In this document: positions 62,312 through 64,000 of the stretch, one piece after another
How positions within the stretch are numbered: the first letter of the stretch is position 1
Layout of the letters: every line of letters starts with the position of its first letter
Source: Peribacillus sp044761665
Lineage (GTDB): Bacteria; Bacillota; Bacilli; Bacillales; DSM-1321
Direction of reading: 5' to 3'
NCBI RefSeq assembly: GCF_044761665.1
Contig: NZ_JBIWCW010000004.1
Location: 124,001 to 188,000, forward strand
Length of the DNA stretch: 64,000 nucleotides
The notes under the pieces: generated by a model
What the model was told of the DNA's origin: nothing
Seen by the model: the letters and a program-made list of their open reading frames with translations, nothing else
Databases searched by the model: none
Program-made: the position numbers and the translations under genes

Positions 62312-63079
62312 TTATTTTTTCAAGGGAATCTTTAACACTTGTCCCTTGGAGATCTCATTCCCATTCAGGCCGTTCCATTCCTGAATTAACGCGATTCCTT
62401 CTTGTGACTTGTAGTAATTCATGGCAATTCGGAATAGTGTTTCCTCTCCCTGAACCGTATGATATACAACTTTATAGCTGTCACTATCCGATTGGGAAGT
62501 AGCACCGTCAGAAGTTTTTTTATCCTCTGCTTCCCGCTTAGCCTTCTCTTCCGCTTCCTGTTTGGCCTTTGCTTCTGCTTCCTCTTTGGCTTTCGTTTCC
62601 GCTTCTTGTTGGGCCTTTGCTTCTGCCTCTTGTTTCGCTTTTGCCTTAGCTTTTTCTTTAGCTTTTGCCTCTTTCTTCGCTTTCTCTTCTGCAGCCTTCT
62701 CCTCTTGCAGCTTTTCTTCTTTAAGCTTATCAGAGTCTTTTTCTTCCTTTTCCTTCACATCTCCGGCCGTCGCAGTGGTCGGCACCGTCTCTTCTATCGT
62801 TTCTTCCCCATCACTAAAATTCACCACTTCACTACTTTTTGTATCCTTCTCAGGTCTATCTTGAAGATATGTATAAAGACTATAAAACCCCACAGGAAGC
62901 AAGATGAAAAATAGCGATAATAATTTAATCATGGGAAATTTTATCTTCGCTTTGCTTTTTTTCTTTTTATTTTGATGAATTTCACTTCTCTTTGGCAGAG
63001 ATGACTTCGCCTTTTGACGATCGACTCGCGTACGAAGTTCTCCAGCCTGATCTTTTTCACTCTCTTTTATACGACTCAT
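62312..63079 (-). CDS. ypbE: LysM-domain membrane protein YpbE
   Basis: A 255-residue protein: basic cytosolic N-terminus, one membrane segment (about residues 48-70), an extracytoplasmic region with a long Ala/Lys/Glu coiled-coil repeat (about 110-190) and a C-terminal LysM domain (about 205-253; YHTVQGEETLFRIAMNYY) that should bind peptidoglycan. GGCGGTGA precedes the ATG. Role unknown; a structural link between membrane and wall is plausible. Confidence 0.87.
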   Translation of the reverse strand: MSRIKESEKDQAGELRTRVDRQKAKSSLPKRSEIHQNKKKKSKAKIKFPMIKLLSLFFILLPVGFYSLYTYLQDRPEKDTKSSEVVNFSDGEETIEETVPTTATAGDVKEKEEKDSDKLKEEKLQEEKAAEEKAKKEAKAKEKAKAKAKQEAEAKAQQEAETKAKEEAEAKAKQEAEEKAKREAEDKKTSDGATSQSDSDSYKVVYHTVQGEETLFRIAMNYYKSQEGIALIQEWNGLNGNEISKGQVLKIPLKK

Positions 63080-63096
63080 CTAAGTCACCGCCTTCT

Positions 63097-63684
63097 TCAG
63101 TTAATCCCAGCTTCATACTTACGTCTTATTAATATCCCAAGGATAAAATCTATTAAAAAATGGGCTGTGATTGTCACTAAAATATTTTGGGTCCATTCAA
63201 ACAAGAACCCAATAAAAAAGCTTAGAACCATGACACTCAAAAATAAAAACCAATTAAATAAATATCGATAATGAACAACCGCAAATATAAGGCTCGTCCA
63301 TAGCAGTCCTATATGGGTCTGGATAACTCCTCGAAATAATATTTCCTCACTAACCGCCACCACTAAGGCAACAATGAAAATCATAAAGTAAGGTAAACTT
63401 CTGAAAATACGTTCATTGACCCCACCATCATCTTGATAGGAAGCCGGTGTCACTTTCATCAGACTCACATCAAACATAACCACTAATATCCCTGCAGGAA
63501 CACCCACTAACAAAATGTTCATGTCATTAAAGTTAAATAAATTAAGAAAAGCAGAAAAATCTTTAAATAAGATTACGCCTAAAAAAAAAGCAACAGTTAA
63601 GATAATCATTTGGGTCAGGAATAAATTAGAGAGTAGTTGTTTATCTGTAAGCTGTTTTATTAATTCAGCCTGTTTATTTTTCAT
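63097..63684 (-). CDS. ypbD: CPBP-family intramembrane protease YpbD
   Basis: A 195-residue polytopic membrane protein with the Abi/CAAX protease motifs EEILFRGV (EExxxR) and later histidines in FAVVHYRY and TITAHFLID. Substrates unknown. The ATG at 63684 follows AGGGAT; it overlaps the end of the helicase gene by 11 bp. Confidence 0.87.
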   Translation of the reverse strand: MKNKQAELIKQLTDKQLLSNLFLTQMIILTVAFFLGVILFKDFSAFLNLFNFNDMNILLVGVPAGILVVMFDVSLMKVTPASYQDDGGVNERIFRSLPYFMIFIVALVVAVSEEILFRGVIQTHIGLLWTSLIFAVVHYRYLFNWFLFLSVMVLSFFIGFLFEWTQNILVTITAHFLIDFILGILIRRKYEAGIN

Positions 63685-64000
63685 CTTTAATATCCCTATC
63701 CAATAAAACAAAAGCTAATTCCTCTTTCCAGGTTGAATACGTATTAACCTGTTGTTCCCTTACTGCAGGCCATACATCCAGGATGTTTTTTACACCTATC
63801 CCGCAACAATCGCAACAGATGGGATTCACTTTCTGCTGCTCTTCCTCAAAATAATGCAAAATCCCTAAACGCCGACACAATTTTGTATGAAGCCAATTTA
63901 AAAACACGCCCAATTTAGCTTGGTTCTGTATTTTTCTAGTCTGACAATACGCTTTCATCGCATCCATATGAAACAGCGGATTGTTATCCTTCAGAAATTG
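63674..64000 (-). CDS. recQ: RecQ-family DNA helicase, C-terminal end (gene runs off the window)
   Basis: The frame stays open to base 64000, so only the last 108 residues are seen. They contain the RecQ zinc domain signature CRRLGILHYFEEE followed by CCDCC. About 40 residues then lead to the stop, with no RQC winged helix or HRDC domain, as in the short B. subtilis RecS (YpbC), which occupies this position next to ypbD. Assignment to the family is from the zinc motif and synteny. Confidence 0.8.
   Translation of the reverse strand, partial: QFLKDNNPLFHMDAMKAYCQTRKIQNQAKLGVFLNWLHTKLCRRLGILHYFEEEQQKVNPICCDCCGIGVKNILDVWPAVREQQVNTYSTWKEELAFVLLDRDIKDEK

Noticed and set aside
62459..62914. Plus-strand Phe/Leu-rich frames opposite ypbE that look like membrane proteins
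   Set aside because: They are the antisense of the Lys/Ala/Glu coiled coil and have no independent support.
1..64000. CRISPR arrays, insertion sequences, prophage, tRNA or rRNA genes
   Set aside because: No spaced direct repeats, transposase-like frames, phage genes or cloverleaf/rRNA sequence were recognised on reading; a dedicated tRNA and repeat search would settle it.

Overview
The window is a block of core chromosome from an endospore-forming, aerobic Bacillaceae bacterium. It is AT-rich and its intrinsic terminators are hairpins followed by U-runs. It carries spoIVA, sleB, ypeB and prsW, the bacillithiol genes bshA/bshB1/bdr, a menaquinol:cytochrome c reductase (qcrABC) and menaquinone side-chain genes. 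Gene order follows the Bacillus subtilis ponA-to-recQ/recS segment closely. Protein divergence and several order differences suggest a relative such as a Peribacillus- or Cytobacillus-like species rather than B. subtilis; the species cannot be fixed from the sequence alone. I see no rRNA, tRNA, prophage, insertion sequence or CRISPR array.

Layout. 1-2.5 kb: 3' part of ponA (+), converging on ypoC-nth-dnaD (-). 4.6-11 kb: asnS, aspB-ypmB-ypmA, dinG. 11-19 kb: panB-panC-panD, and an operon ypjD-dapB-mgsA-bshB1-bshA-cca-birA (lysine/cell wall, methylglyoxal, bacillithiol, tRNA CCA addition, biotin). 19.3-22.6 kb: a YitT-family protein (+), then a YugP-type zinc peptidase, ypjB, ypjA. 22.7-27.4 kb: qcrA-qcrB-qcrC with ypiF, ypiB, ypiA. 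27.7-34 kb: aromatic supraoperon aroC-aroB-aroH-hisC-tyrA-aroA, without the trp genes that interrupt it in B. subtilis. 34-42 kb: cheR, ndk, hepS-menG-hepT, folE-mtrB, hbs, spoIVA. 42-51 kb: yphF/yphE, der-gpsA, yphA, ypzI, fni, an S1-domain protein, plsC, cmk. 51-64 kb: ypfB, a PilZ protein, sleB-ypeB, prsW, ansA, bdr, gudB, mecB, a CarH/LitR-type cobalamin-binding MerR regulator, and ypbG, ypbF, ypbE, ypbD and the end of a RecQ-family helicase.

Nearly everything is transcribed on the minus strand; only ponA, the YitT-family gene and ypzI are on plus. Many genes are coupled by 4-bp ATGA overlaps or gaps under 30 bp. Several starts were moved inward from the longest open frame because a Shine-Dalgarno sequence selects an internal ATG, GTG or TTG.

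The window is mostly ordinary housekeeping sequence. The items most worth a second look are: the CarH/LitR-type regulator, which lacks the residue that supplies the upper axial histidine in the characterised photoreceptor and whose own promoter spacer is filled by an inverted repeat; a perfect CcpA cre motif followed by a terminator-like leader upstream of ypiA; a long imperfect hairpin before panB; loss of trp genes from the aro supraoperon while TRAP (mtrB) is retained; and operator-like palindromes at the hepS and ndk promoters. I found no clearly new multi-gene system.
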